The notes beneath the pieces were generated by a model that saw nothing but the letters and a program-made list of their open reading frames with translations, was not told where the DNA came from and did no database searches. A DNA stretch of 64,000 nucleotides from Salinisphaera aquimarina (lineage in GTDB: Bacteria; Pseudomonadota; Gammaproteobacteria; Nevskiales; Salinisphaeraceae). Position 1 is the first letter of the stretch. Every line of letters starts with the position of its first letter. Below, piece after piece: positions 16,808-25,468 of this stretch. The translations under genes and the position numbers were made by a program. The stretch lies in NCBI RefSeq assembly GCF_042643355.1, contig NZ_JBHRSS010000001.1, positions 310,001 through 374,000 of the forward strand. Direction: 5' to 3'.

Positions 16808-17962
16808 CTACGCCTGGGGCGAGCGCACGATGTCTTTCACGTGCACCGGACGCTGCGAGCGCATGATCAGGGCGAAGCTCACGCGTGCATCGGTCTTGAA
16901 GACCATCAATTCACCCGCCTGCAGAGGCGGCAACTGCACCTGCCCGCCCTTGACCGGGTCCAGCACCACGCGCCCGGCCTCGAATATATCGAGTACGTGG
17001 CCGCGTTCGATGCCGTCGTCGCGGCCCACGCTGAGGGTGACGATCTGGTACTGGCCGATTGACGAGACGCCATCGAACACCGAGATGATGCGTCCTTCGA
17101 TGGGCGTGGCCGGCGCATGCGGGTAGAAGTCATGCACCAGATCCTGTTGTTCCAGTGGCAGGAGGCGATCGCCGACCAGGGCCTCGCGGAAGCTTTTGGT
17201 GATCAGGCCGGTGGAGACCTCGTCGAAGGTGTCGATATGCACGTCGCCGACCGGGACCGCTTCGCGCCCGAGAACCTCGCCGCTGACCGGGTCGGTATAC
17301 GGGCCGGTATCGCGCACCAGGCTGTAATCGCTCGCGGCATCGCCGCGGGTGTCGGCGTCGCGGATATAAGCCGTGGTGCCCTTGCCGCCAACCAGATGTT
17401 CGTCGATGAACGACACCACATAGGGTGCGTCTTCCAGCGTCTTGGCGCTGACCAGGCGCGGGCCGTCGATAAACGCGCGGATCGCATCCAGGGGGATGGT
17501 CGCGATGGTGTCGATTTCCTGTTCGCGAATGCGTGGCGACAGCCGTACGCTGCGTCCGCGCTGCAGGCGCGGCTGACCAGCGCCGTTACGCGTGAGCACC
17601 AGCACTTCTCCGGGATAGATCAGATGCGGATTGGCGATATCCGGGTTGTCGTCCCACAGCTGCGGCCAGTACCAGGGATCGCGCAGATAGTAGCCGGCGA
17701 TATCCCATAGCGTATCGCCCGGCTTGACCACGTAGCGCAGCGGCGCGTCGCTGCGCATGCGCGTATTCAGATCGCGGGCCTCGAGCTGCGGCGTGGGCCG
17801 TGTCGCCAGTGGCTGGGCGGCCGGCGCCGGCACCACCGGCTGCACCGTGGTCTCGGATGGCGTGCGCTGATGTGCGCAGCCGCCCAGTACCATCATCGAA
17901 GCGAGGGCCAGCGCAATCGCGCGGGGCCTCGGAAACCTTGTCAAACCGTTATACTCTCGCAT
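16808..17962 (-). CDS. LysM-domain lipoprotein
   Basis: A 384-residue exported protein. The N-terminus carries a lipobox MVLGGC (Cys29). After a Pro/Thr linker comes one LysM domain (77-123, with YVVKPGDTLWDIA and NPHLIYPGEVL), which binds peptidoglycan. The remaining 260 residues are of unknown fold, containing no catalytic motif I can name. Homologous genes sit upstream of dprA and divergent from def in many Gammaproteobacteria, as here (116 bp between starts). Function presumably in envelope maintenance; the catalytic role, if any, is unknown. Confidence 0.88.
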   Translation of the reverse strand: MREYNGLTRFPRPRAIALALASMMVLGGCAHQRTPSETTVQPVVPAPAAQPLATRPTPQLEARDLNTRMRSDAPLRYVVKPGDTLWDIAGYYLRDPWYWPQLWDDNPDIANPHLIYPGEVLVLTRNGAGQPRLQRGRSVRLSPRIREQEIDTIATIPLDAIRAFIDGPRLVSAKTLEDAPYVVSFIDEHLVGGKGTTAYIRDADTRGDAASDYSLVRDTGPYTDPVSGEVLGREAVPVGDVHIDTFDEVSTGLITKSFREALVGDRLLPLEQQDLVHDFYPHAPATPIEGRIISVFDGVSSIGQYQIVTLSVGRDDGIERGHVLDIFEAGRVVLDPVKGGQVQLPPLQAGELMVFKTDARVSFALIMRSQRPVHVKDIVRSPQA

Positions 17963-18078
17963 CCAGGACGCGCCCCCATTGAATAGCCGACGTTCACTGC
18001 ACAGCGTGCATGATTCGGCAGCCCCGCGCGCCCCTCACATGGCATGGCCACTTTTGCGACGCTGAAAAACGATAGAAT

Positions 18079-18597
18079 ATGGCGATTCTAGAGATTTTGC
18101 ATTTCCCCGATCCGCGACTGCGTGAAATCACCCGTCCGGTAACCACCTTCGACGATACGCTGTCGGCGTTCATCGACGATATGTTCGAGACCATGTACGA
18201 CGCCCCCGGCGTGGGTCTGGCCGCGACCCAGGTGGGCGACATGCGCCGGCTCGCGGTCATGGACTGCTCCGACGACAAGAGCGAGCGCGTCGTCATGTGC
18301 AACCCGGAAATCCTCTGGCAGGAAGATCCGGAAACCGTCGACGAAGGCTGCCTGTCGGTGCCCGAGCACTACGATCGGGTCACGCGCTATACGCGCCTGC
18401 GCTTTGCGGCCCAGGATCGCAACGGCGAGCGCTACGAGATGGATGCGCACGGCCTGATGGCCCAGTGTGTACAGCACGAGCTGGCCCACCTCGACGGCGG
18501 CCTGTATATCGACCAGCTGTCCCGTCTCAAGCGCGCGCGCATCCGCCGCAAGCTCGCCAAGGCGGCGCGCCAGAGCGCCAGCGAAACCGACGGATGA
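18079..18597 (+). CDS. def: Peptide deformylase
   Basis: Removes the formyl group from nascent N-terminal fMet. The 172-residue protein has all three family motifs: GVGLAATQ (44-51), EGCLSVP (89-95, metal ligand Cys91) and QHELAHLDG (132-140, with ligands His133 and His137 and catalytic Glu134). The HELAH form is a small variation on the common HEIDH. Its stop overlaps the fmt start (ATGA), giving the classic def-fmt-rsmB operon. Confidence 0.96.
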   Translation: MAILEILHFPDPRLREITRPVTTFDDTLSAFIDDMFETMYDAPGVGLAATQVGDMRRLAVMDCSDDKSERVVMCNPEILWQEDPETVDEGCLSVPEHYDRVTRYTRLRFAAQDRNGERYEMDAHGLMAQCVQHELAHLDGGLYIDQLSRLKRARIRRKLAKAARQSASETDG

Positions 18598-19517
18598 ACA
18601 TCGTATTCGCCGGTACCCCGGATTTCGCGCTGCCCTGTCTGGAAACCATTGCCGCCAGCGGGCACGGCCTGGCCGGCGTGCTCACCCAGCCGGACCGGCC
18701 TGCCGGGCGCGGTCGCAAACTCGCTGCCTCACCGATCAAGCAACGCGCGCTCGAACTGGGCGTGCCGGTACAACAGCCCGAATCGCTCAAGAACGACGCC
18801 GCATTTGATGCGCTGGCCGCGCTCGCCCCGGACCTGATCGTGGTGGTCGCCTACGGTCTGCTGCTGCCCAGGCGCGTACTGACGCTGCCGCCCCACGGCT
18901 GCATCAACGTCCACGCCTCGCTTTTGCCGCGCTGGCGCGGGGCGGCGCCGATTGCGCGCGCGATTCTTGCCGGCGACAGCGAGACCGGCGTGACGCTCAT
19001 GCAGATGGCGGCCGGTCTGGATACCGGCCCGATGCTCGCGCGGCGCGCGGTGGCACTCGACAGCCGGACCACGGCCGGCGAACTGCACGACGAACTGGCC
19101 GCGCTTGGCGCGCGCGAACTGGCGACGTTGTTGCCGCGCATCGGCGCCGGCCTGGTGGCCGAACCCCAGGACGACGCCCAGGCGACCTATGCGCACCGCC
19201 TCGACAAGGCGGAAGCCGCGATCGACTGGCGCAACCCGGCCGAGAACATCGCCCGTGCCGTGCGCGCCTTCGCGCCCTGGCCGGTGGCCCATGCGCGGCT
19301 CGGCGATCAGATCGTACGCTTCTGGCGCGCCGAACCGGCCGCGGCCAAGACCCAGGCCGAGCCCGGCACCGTGATCGCTGCCAGCGCCGCCGGTATCGAT
19401 ATCGCCACCGGCGCCGGGGCGCTGCGAGTCAGGGAACTGCAGTTGCCGGGCAAGAAACGCATGGACGCCGCCGCGGCCGTCAACGGCCGCGACTGGCCGG
19501 GTCAGCGCTTTGAATAG
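18594..19517 (+). CDS. fmt: Methionyl-tRNA formyltransferase
   Basis: Formylates initiator Met-tRNA with 10-formyl-THF. It has 307 residues, normal length. The N-terminal Rossmann domain begins MNIVFAGTPDFA, followed by TQPDRPAGRG and INVHASLLPRWRGAAPI with catalytic Asn105 and His107, and GLDTGPML with Asp143. The C-terminal OB-fold domain occupies about 205-307. It overlaps def by four bases. Together the two genes form the formylation/deformylation pair. Confidence 0.96.
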   Translation: MNIVFAGTPDFALPCLETIAASGHGLAGVLTQPDRPAGRGRKLAASPIKQRALELGVPVQQPESLKNDAAFDALAALAPDLIVVVAYGLLLPRRVLTLPPHGCINVHASLLPRWRGAAPIARAILAGDSETGVTLMQMAAGLDTGPMLARRAVALDSRTTAGELHDELAALGARELATLLPRIGAGLVAEPQDDAQATYAHRLDKAEAAIDWRNPAENIARAVRAFAPWPVAHARLGDQIVRFWRAEPAAAKTQAEPGTVIAASAAGIDIATGAGALRVRELQLPGKKRMDAAAAVNGRDWPGQRFE

Positions 19518-19604
19518 AGGCGCGCGGCCGTATCGCCGCTGTTTGCCGAGGCGCTATTGTGGCGTCGGGTCCGATTTCACCGTACGCGTCTGTCCAGGAA
19601 CATC

Positions 19605-20927
19605 ATGACCAAGCCCACCGACAAAGCCACCACACCCGCCGGCGCGGGCGCCTCTCAGCGGGCCTGGGCCGCGCGCGCGGTGTCCGCGGTGCTCGACGAC
19701 AAACGCAGTCTGGACGCAGCGCTCGCCGCGGTGCCGGCGTCGCTGCCCGGCGCCGACCGCGCGCTGGTGTCGGCACTCGCCTACGGCACGCTGCGTGAAT
19801 ATCGGCGCCTGGACGCGATCCTGGCGCCGCGCGTGTCGCGGGCGCCACAACCGCTGCTGAATGCGCTGCTGCTGGTCGGCCTGTATCAGCTCGAGTACAT
19901 GCGCGTGCCGGCCCATGCGGCCGTGCATGCCACGGTGTCGGCCACCGGGGAACTCAAGCTGGACAAGGCGCGCGGCATGGTCAACGCCATTCTGCGCGGC
20001 CACCAGCGCGCCGGCGTGCCGAAGCTGTCCGAGGCGCCGGGCCTCGTCTATTCGCACCCCGACTGGCTGGTGGAAGCGATCCGGCGTGACTGGCCCGATC
20101 GCTGGGAAGATGTGCTCGCGGCCAACAACGCCCAGGCGCCGATGCATCTGCGCGTCAATCGCCGGGCCACGTCTCGCGACAGCTACCTGCTGCGACTCGG
20201 CGAGCACGAACTGGTCGGTACGCCGATGCCGTTCGACGCCACCGGCGTGACGCTGGCCGAGCCCGTCAGCGCCGCCGAATTGCCCGGCTTCGCCAGCGGC
20301 GAGGTCTCGATCCAGGACGGCGGCGCCCAACGCGCGGCCGGGCTGCTCGCGCCCGAGGACGGGCAGCGTGTGCTCGACGCCTGTGCGGCACCGGGCAACA
20401 AGAGCGCGCATCTGCTCGAGAGCGCCGATATCGACCTGCTGGCGCTGGACGTCGACGCGGCGCGTCTGGCCACGCTGGGTGAAACCCTGGAACGGCTGAA
20501 TCTGAAAGCCACCGCCGTCGCCGCCGATGCCTGTGATCTGGACGCCTGGTGGGATGGTCGGCCCTTCGATCGTATTCTGCTGGATGCGCCCTGCAGCGGC
20601 ACCGGCGTGATTCGCCGCCATCCGGATATCAAGTGGCTTCGCCGCGAAAGCGATATCGCCGCCGCGGTCCGCCGCCAGATTGCCCTGCTCAACGTGCTGT
20701 GGCGTGCGCTCGCGCCGGGCGGCCGGCTGGTCTATGCCACCTGCTCGCTGCTGCGCGCCGAAGGCGTCGATGTGGTGGCCGATTTCCTCGATCGTCGTCC
20801 GGATGCGCGTGAGCATGTGATGGACGTCGAGTGGGGCGAGGCCGAAGCGCATGGCCGACGTATCGCGCCGGGCGATCATGAATTCGACGGCTTCTATTAC
20901 GCCGTGCTCGAACGTACCGCCGATTGA
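19605..20927 (+). CDS. rsmB: 16S rRNA m5C967 methyltransferase
   Basis: Methylates C967 of 16S rRNA using SAM. The 440-residue protein has an N-terminal NusB-like RNA-binding domain (20-150) and a C-terminal Rossmann methyltransferase. The SAM motif is DACAAPGNKSAH (259-270), where GNKS replaces the usual GGKT. The two catalytic cysteines are Cys330 (LDAPCSGTG) and Cys380 (YATCSLLRAEG). The ATG at 19605 has AGGAA 4 nt upstream; an upstream in-frame start would add 16 unrelated residues. It is third in def-fmt-rsmB. The usual next neighbours, trkA and trkH, are instead found 8-10 kb away. Confidence 0.95.
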   Translation: MTKPTDKATTPAGAGASQRAWAARAVSAVLDDKRSLDAALAAVPASLPGADRALVSALAYGTLREYRRLDAILAPRVSRAPQPLLNALLLVGLYQLEYMRVPAHAAVHATVSATGELKLDKARGMVNAILRGHQRAGVPKLSEAPGLVYSHPDWLVEAIRRDWPDRWEDVLAANNAQAPMHLRVNRRATSRDSYLLRLGEHELVGTPMPFDATGVTLAEPVSAAELPGFASGEVSIQDGGAQRAAGLLAPEDGQRVLDACAAPGNKSAHLLESADIDLLALDVDAARLATLGETLERLNLKATAVAADACDLDAWWDGRPFDRILLDAPCSGTGVIRRHPDIKWLRRESDIAAAVRRQIALLNVLWRALAPGGRLVYATCSLLRAEGVDVVADFLDRRPDAREHVMDVEWGEAEAHGRRIAPGDHEFDGFYYAVLERTAD

Positions 20928-21029
20928 CCGGGCGGCCGGGCCGGCGTCTCCGTACTAGCACGCATTTGAAAGCAGGGACGAGGGCCGCATCGTCCGTCGC
21001 ATCAATAATTCATGCGCAACGGAGTAGTC

Positions 21030-21596
21030 ATGTCCGACGAACTCAACGGCAAGAAAATCGCATTCCTCGCCACCGACGGTGTCGAGCAGATCGAACTCAC
21101 CCAGCCCTGGAAAGAAATCAAGGCGGCCGGCGCCGAGGTCGAACTGGTTTCGCTGGCGTCCGGCGAGATCCAGGCCATGAACGGCGATATCAACAAGGGT
21201 GATACCTTCAAGGTCGACAAGACCGTAGACAGCGTGAAGGCCGAGGACTACAACGGCCTGGTGATCCCGGGTGGTGTAGCTAACCCGGATTCGATGCGAG
21301 TCAACGACAAGGCTGTGCAATTCGTGCGCGATTTCTTCGCCCAGCACAAGCCGGTGGCAGCGATCTGTCACGCGCCGTGGATGCTGGTCGAGGCCGACGT
21401 CGTCAACGGGCGCACCGTGACCTCATTTCCGTCGGTGAAGACCGACCTGGTCAACGCCGGTGCCAACTGGGTCGACCGTGAAGTCGTCTGCGACGAAGCG
21501 CTGGTCACCAGCCGCACGCCGGATGATCTGGATGCGTTCTGCGCCAAGGCGATCGAGGAATTCGCCGAAGGCAAGCACGCCGAACAGACGACCTGA
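21030..21596 (+). CDS. DJ-1/PfpI family protein (YhbO/PfpI-like)
   Basis: A 188-residue class I glutamine-amidotransferase-like protein of the PfpI/DJ-1 group. The catalytic nucleophile elbow is AICHAPWML (Cys113-His114) and the conserved acidic residue is in TDGVEQIEL (Glu19). Relatives are described as protein/nucleotide deglycases or stress-protective chaperone-like enzymes, and as peptidases in archaea; which applies here cannot be told. The ATG at 21030 has GGAG 5 nt upstream. It is monocistronic and ends in a strong terminator. Confidence 0.88.
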   Translation: MSDELNGKKIAFLATDGVEQIELTQPWKEIKAAGAEVELVSLASGEIQAMNGDINKGDTFKVDKTVDSVKAEDYNGLVIPGGVANPDSMRVNDKAVQFVRDFFAQHKPVAAICHAPWMLVEADVVNGRTVTSFPSVKTDLVNAGANWVDREVVCDEALVTSRTPDDLDAFCAKAIEEFAEGKHAEQTT

Positions 21597-21617
21597 TCGA
21601 GTCGCTCGGTAGGGATC

Positions 21618-21649
21618 GAAAAAGCCCGGCCGTCGTGCCGGGCTTTTTT
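21618..21649 (+). terminator. Rho-independent terminator after the PfpI-like gene
   Basis: A perfect 7-bp GC stem (GCCCGGC at 21624-21630 with GCCGGGC at 21637-21643), extendable by three A-T pairs, with a 6-nt loop and then six Ts (21644-21649). It lies 22 bp past the stop of the PfpI-like gene. Confidence 0.93.
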
Positions 21650-21736
21650 GTGCGTAATTGAAGGCGGTCTTGACTATGTAGCATGCACAGTTCGTTTGTT
21701 TTACTTCTTGCTGATCAGACGCGGGAGTGGAAACCG

Positions 21737-21814
21737 TTTCACGCAAAGGCGCCAAGACGCGAAGAAGACAAAAAAAACCGTGCTTCATTTCCACGCCTTG
21801 CCGGCTTTGCGTGA
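21737..21814. repeat. Inverted-repeat element, ACGCAAAG family, copy 1
   Basis: A 78-bp element bounded by perfect 10-bp inverted ends, TCACGCAAAG (21739-21748) and CTTTGCGTGA (21805-21814). The interior is made of degenerate 8-9 bp units of the CGCAAAG/CCAAGACG type. Its right end CTTGCCGGCTTTGCGTGA is identical to the right end of the copy at 22039-22130. It contains no plausible gene. Similar short-period intergenic repeats are widespread in proteobacteria; the mechanism of spread is unknown to me. Confidence 0.75.
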
Positions 21815-21895
21815 GGAATGCTTTCTTCTCGGGGTGCCGTCCGTTGCGCGGGGGCCGAAGCCTACTGAGTTTCGTACCTGATCAAGAAGGCGATG

Positions 21896-22243
21896 GTCCG
21901 CAGATCGACGCAGACGAACGCAGATATGAAGAAATGTCAGGGAAATATTGCAACTGATCGCAACGCCGCTGACATCCAAATCAGGCACTCAACCGACGTC
22001 ACGCCAAGGAACTGATGCGGGTGTGAATACCTGCTATCTCACGCAAAAGCGCGAAGCCGCCAAGTGCATGCAAACGGCTGTGTATAGACAGCCGTTCCTG
22101 TTTAGTTTGCGCCTTGCCGGCTTTGCGTGAAACGATTGACGTCGCTAGCAGGGTTCAGCAAAAGCCGCCATCCAAGCAGCAGTCGGGTCTTAATCGCTAC
22201 AGATCCCGTCTTTATCTGCGTCAATCTGCGTGCATCTGCGGAC
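21896..22243. repeat. Long inverted repeat, CGCAGAT family, flanking copy 2 of the other element
   Basis: Two 31-bp arms, 21896-21926 and 22213-22243, are inverted copies matching at 26 of 31 positions. Each arm is built of three CGCAGAT-like units at about 10-bp spacing and starts GTCCGCAGAT. They enclose 286 bp that includes the second ACGCAAAG-family element. No coding sequence is supported between the arms. Confidence 0.75.
22039..22130. repeat. Inverted-repeat element, ACGCAAAG family, copy 2
   Basis: A 92-bp element with ends TCACGCAAAA (22039-22048) and CTTTGCGTGA (22121-22130), matching at 9 of 10 bases. At its centre is a perfect 9-bp hairpin, AACGGCTGT (22073-22081) with ACAGCCGTT (22088-22096) and a GTATAG loop. 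It is nested inside the larger CGCAGAT inverted repeat. The region shows no open frame with gene-like composition. Confidence 0.75.
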
Positions 22244-22285
22244 AGGCTTGCCGGGACTCATCTCGTGAGGCGAGTCCGAGTCCCG

Positions 22286-22996
22286 TCAGTCGTCCAGGGC
22301 GTAATCGATCGTGGTGACCACACGCACGCGCTTGATGTCGGGCGTATAGCTGTCCAGGTCCTGGATCGAGAAATAGCCCTGTGAGGCACTGCGGATCTGG
22401 CCGACCTCGCTGCCGGAATCTTCGGCGAACTGTTTCGCGGCGGCGCGGGCGTCGGCGGTGGCCTTGGCGATCATGTCCGGCTTGATCGATTCCAGGCCGG
22501 TGAACAGGAACTCGGTGCGGTAATTGTAGTTGGGCGAGAGCAGCACGCCGCGCGAAATCAACGCGCCGACCCGCGGCATGCTCTGCTTCACTGCCGCGAT
22601 CTTGTCGGTACGTACCAGCATGGTGGCCTCGGCGGAATAGCGCGCATCCGGACGCTGGTTGCCGTAGCTGTTGGCGTACTGATCGGTCACCTGCGGTGAG
22701 GTGAGGGTGATCTCGTCGGCGGCGAAACCCGCGTCGCGCAGAAAGGCCCGAATGACGGCGGCCTGATCGTCGATCTTTTTCTGTACGCCGGTCAGATCAT
22801 TGCCCGTGACCGTGAAATGCAGCGGCCAGAGCGCCAGATCGGCCTTGACTTCGCGTTCGGCCAGCCCCTTGACGGTGACGCTGCGATCGGCCGATTTCCA
22901 GCTGACCGCCGCGCTGTTGAGATAGCTGCCCCCGAGAACGAGACCAACCGCCAAGAACAGACCCAGAACCGCTGCCGCCAGCACGTTGTTATTCAT
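22286..22996 (-). CDS. SIMPL domain-containing protein (DUF541)
   Basis: A 236-residue protein with one N-terminal hydrophobic segment (about 5-29), so it is either secreted or anchored facing the periplasm. The rest is a SIMPL/DUF541 domain: VTVKGLAEREVKADLA opens it, and an acidic/aromatic YFSIQDLDSY stretch lies near the C-terminus. Bacterial members (E. coli YggE type) are linked to oxidative-stress phenotypes, but the biochemical role is unknown. It lies 35 bp after hisF on the same strand and may be co-transcribed. Confidence 0.85.
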   Translation of the reverse strand: MNNNVLAAAVLGLFLAVGLVLGGSYLNSAAVSWKSADRSVTVKGLAEREVKADLALWPLHFTVTGNDLTGVQKKIDDQAAVIRAFLRDAGFAADEITLTSPQVTDQYANSYGNQRPDARYSAEATMLVRTDKIAAVKQSMPRVGALISRGVLLSPNYNYRTEFLFTGLESIKPDMIAKATADARAAAKQFAEDSGSEVGQIRSASQGYFSIQDLDSYTPDIKRVRVVTTIDYALDD

Positions 22997-23031
22997 GGTT
23001 CATGCCCGTTGTCAGCCGGCCGGCCGCTGCC

Positions 23032-23817
23032 TCAGCGGTAGATCGGGTCGCGTACGACCACGCCGCGCTCGGCGAGAAAGCCCTTGGCCTGCTGGATGGT
23101 GTAGGTGCCGAAATGAAAGATCGAAGCGGCCAGCACGGCATCGGCGCGGCCGAGTTCGAGGCCGTCGTGGAGATCTTCCAGGCTGCCGACGCCGCCGGAG
23201 GCGATCACCGGCACATCCACGGCTTCGGAGATCGCGCGCGTGAGCTTGAGATCGAAGCCGGATTTGGTGCCGTCCTTGTCCATGCTGGTGAGCAGCACTT
23301 CGCCGGCGCCAAGCGTGACCAGTTTCTGGGCCCACTCGATGGCATCGATGCCGGTGGACTTGCGTCCGCCGTGGGTGAATATCTCCCAGCGCGGCGGTTC
23401 GCCCTTGCGCGACACGCTCTTCGCGTCGAGCGCGACCACGATGCACTGCGAGCCGTAGCGGTAGGCGGCCTCGCGCACGAACTCGGGATTGGAGATGGCC
23501 GCGGTGTTGATCGAGACCTTGTCGGCGCCGGCCTGCAGCAGGCGGCGCACGTCGGGCAGGGTGCGCACACCGCCGCCCACGGTCAGCGGAATGAAGACTT
23601 CACCGGCGACCCGTTCGACCACGTCCATGAGCGTGCCGCGATCCTCGTGGCTGGCGCTGATATCCAGAAACACCAGTTCGTCGGCGCCCTGCTGGTCGTA
23701 GCGGCGCGCGATCTCGACCGGATCACCGGCGTCCTTGATCTCGAGGAATTTGACGCCCTTGACCACCCGGCCCTTGTCGATATCGAGACAGGGGATGATG
23801 CGCTTGGCCAGCGACAC
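23032..23817 (-). CDS. hisF: Imidazole glycerol phosphate synthase, cyclase subunit
   Basis: With HisH it turns PRFAR and ammonia into IGP and AICAR. A 261-residue TIM barrel: IIPCLDIDKGRVVKG at the N-terminus (catalytic Asp12), VGGGVRT near 80, ASGGVGSLED near 210. The start is GTG at 23817, immediately after the hisA TAA with no spacer, so the two are tightly coupled. Confidence 0.96.
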   Translation of the reverse strand: MSLAKRIIPCLDIDKGRVVKGVKFLEIKDAGDPVEIARRYDQQGADELVFLDISASHEDRGTLMDVVERVAGEVFIPLTVGGGVRTLPDVRRLLQAGADKVSINTAAISNPEFVREAAYRYGSQCIVVALDAKSVSRKGEPPRWEIFTHGGRKSTGIDAIEWAQKLVTLGAGEVLLTSMDKDGTKSGFDLKLTRAISEAVDVPVIASGGVGSLEDLHDGLELGRADAVLAASIFHFGTYTIQQAKGFLAERGVVVRDPIYR

Positions 23818-24561
23818 TTAGGTGCCCGCCCGGTCGTTGACCAGCTTGCGTGCGGCGGCGAAGTCGAGCGTGCCTTCATAGAGTGCGCGGCCGATCACGG
23901 CGCCGGCCACGCCGTCTTCCTCGGCGGCGAGCAGGGCTTCGATATCACTGATATCGGTGACACCGCCCGAGGCGATTACCGGAATGGTAAGCGCGGACGC
24001 CAACGCGCGGCTGGCGTCCACGTTGACGCCCTGCATCATGCCGTCGCGACTGATATCGGTGTGGATGATGGCGATGACGCCGTCTTCCTCGAACTGCTGG
24101 GCCAGGTCTTCGACGTTGTGATGGGACAGCTTGGACCAGCCGTCGGTCGCCACCTTGCCGTCGCGTGCATCCAGCCCGACGATGATGTGTCCGGGAAACT
24201 CGACGCCGACGTCGGCCACGAAATGCGGCTCGGACACCGCGCGGGTGCCGAGAATGACGTATTCCACGCCGCGCTCCAGATAGGTCTCGATCGCGCTCTC
24301 GTCGCGGATGCCGCCGCCGATCTGTACCGGAATACTGCCGGCCGCGGCCACGATCTCGCCGACGATGCGGGCGTTGACCGGATAGCCGGCCTTGGCGCCG
24401 TCCAGATCGACCACATGGATACGGTCCGCGCCTTCTTCGATCCAGCGCAGGGCGACGGCGACCGGGTCGTCGTCGAACACGGTCACGTTGTTGTCCATGT
24501 CGCCCTGGCGCAGGCGCACGCACTGGCCGTTCTTGATGTCTATGGCAGGTATGAGTAGCAC
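23818..24561 (-). CDS. hisA: ProFAR isomerase (HisA)
   Basis: Isomerises ProFAR to PRFAR, the Amadori step of histidine synthesis. A 247-residue TIM barrel, paralogous to HisF. It starts LLIPAIDIKNGQCVRL (catalytic Asp8), with QIGGGIRDE near 80 and the second catalytic aspartate in the TDISRDG loop. The start is GTG at 24561 with GAGGA about 8 nt upstream. Confidence 0.96.
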   Translation of the reverse strand: MLLIPAIDIKNGQCVRLRQGDMDNNVTVFDDDPVAVALRWIEEGADRIHVVDLDGAKAGYPVNARIVGEIVAAAGSIPVQIGGGIRDESAIETYLERGVEYVILGTRAVSEPHFVADVGVEFPGHIIVGLDARDGKVATDGWSKLSHHNVEDLAQQFEEDGVIAIIHTDISRDGMMQGVNVDASRALASALTIPVIASGGVTDISDIEALLAAEEDGVAGAVIGRALYEGTLDFAAARKLVNDRAGT

Positions 24562-24631
24562 GCGGGGAATCCTCGTCTACGACGTGGGTTGATGATGCAA
24601 GGAGGTGATGATCGCGGCTTTCGCAGCGCGT

Positions 24632-25276
24632 TCAGGCATGGCCATCCCATTCCAGGAAGTTGGCCAGCAACTGGAGACCGGCCGACTGGCTCTTCTCCGG
24701 ATGAAACTGCACGGCAAACACATTCTCGCGCAGAATGACCGAGGCGAAGCGCACCCCGTATTCGGTGGTGCCGGCGATATGGCGTTCCTGCTCGGGCGAT
24801 ACATGATAGCTGTGCACGAAATAGAACCAGCTGGCCGGGGCGATATCCTTCCATAACGGATGATGCCGTTCCTGGCGCACCTGATTCCAGCCCATATGCG
24901 GAATCTTGCGGCGAACGCCGTCGGGCTGCTCGCCGGGCGGGGCAAAACGCACGGTGTCACCGGGGAATGCGCCCAGGCACGCCACGCCGCCGGATTCCTC
25001 GGAATGGGCCATGAGCGCCTCGATACCCAGACATACGCCCATGAGCGGTTTCTTGCCCAGCTGCGACTTGATCATGTCGTCGAGTTCGAGCCGATGCAGT
25101 TCTTCCATGCAATGGCCGATGGCGCCGACGCCGGGCAGCACGAGGCGGTCCATCTTGGCGAGCGCATCCGGGTCGAAGCTGACCTCGATCTGCTCGTCGG
25201 AGGCGACATAGCGCAGGGCCTTGGCAATCGAATGCAGATTGCCCATCCCGTAATCGATGATGCCAACGGTTGCCAT
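24632..25276 (-). CDS. hisH: Imidazole glycerol phosphate synthase, glutaminase subunit
   Basis: Class I glutamine amidotransferase that supplies ammonia to HisF. 214 residues; the triad is Cys82 (MGVCLGIE), His192 and Glu194 (VQFHPEKS). GIIDYGMGNL at the N-terminus is the family start. Unusually it is separated from hisB by 189 bp, nearly all of which is a foldback element. It is 70 bp from hisA. Confidence 0.96.
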   Translation of the reverse strand: MATVGIIDYGMGNLHSIAKALRYVASDEQIEVSFDPDALAKMDRLVLPGVGAIGHCMEELHRLELDDMIKSQLGKKPLMGVCLGIEALMAHSEESGGVACLGAFPGDTVRFAPPGEQPDGVRRKIPHMGWNQVRQERHHPLWKDIAPASWFYFVHSYHVSPEQERHIAGTTEYGVRFASVILRENVFAVQFHPEKSQSAGLQLLANFLEWDGHA

Positions 25277-25302
25277 AAATTACTCGAAGGAAGTCGGAGG
25301 GC

Positions 25303-25468
25303 TAGTGTCCTGTCCCGTAAGTTTCTTGCCATGTTCTGCGCGAGGTGTTGGCGTGTCCAGCAAGGCGCAACGGCGAGGCGTAGCACGGCTTACGGCGAGG
25401 TGTTGCAACGCCGCTGGACGCGTCAACAACCGTGCAGAAGGCAAGGTTATTTGCGGGGCAGGACACTA
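25303..25468. mobile_element. MITE-like foldback element with TA duplication
   Basis: A 162-bp sequence (25305-25466) bounded on both sides by TA. Its ends GTGTCCTGTCCCGTAA and, inverted, GTGTCCTGCCCCGCAA match at 14 of 16 positions. The arms remain complementary for about 50-60 bp inward (for example CTTGCC, TTCTGC and TCCAGC recur on both), so the whole element can fold into one long hairpin. It encodes nothing. A short palindromic element flanked by a TA direct repeat is the pattern left by IS630/Tc1-mariner-type transposases; that assignment is inference. Confidence 0.8.

Noticed and set aside
23002..24558. A 518-codon plus-strand frame opposite hisF and hisA
   Set aside because: The minus strand carries clear HisF and HisA sequence; the plus frame is a shadow.
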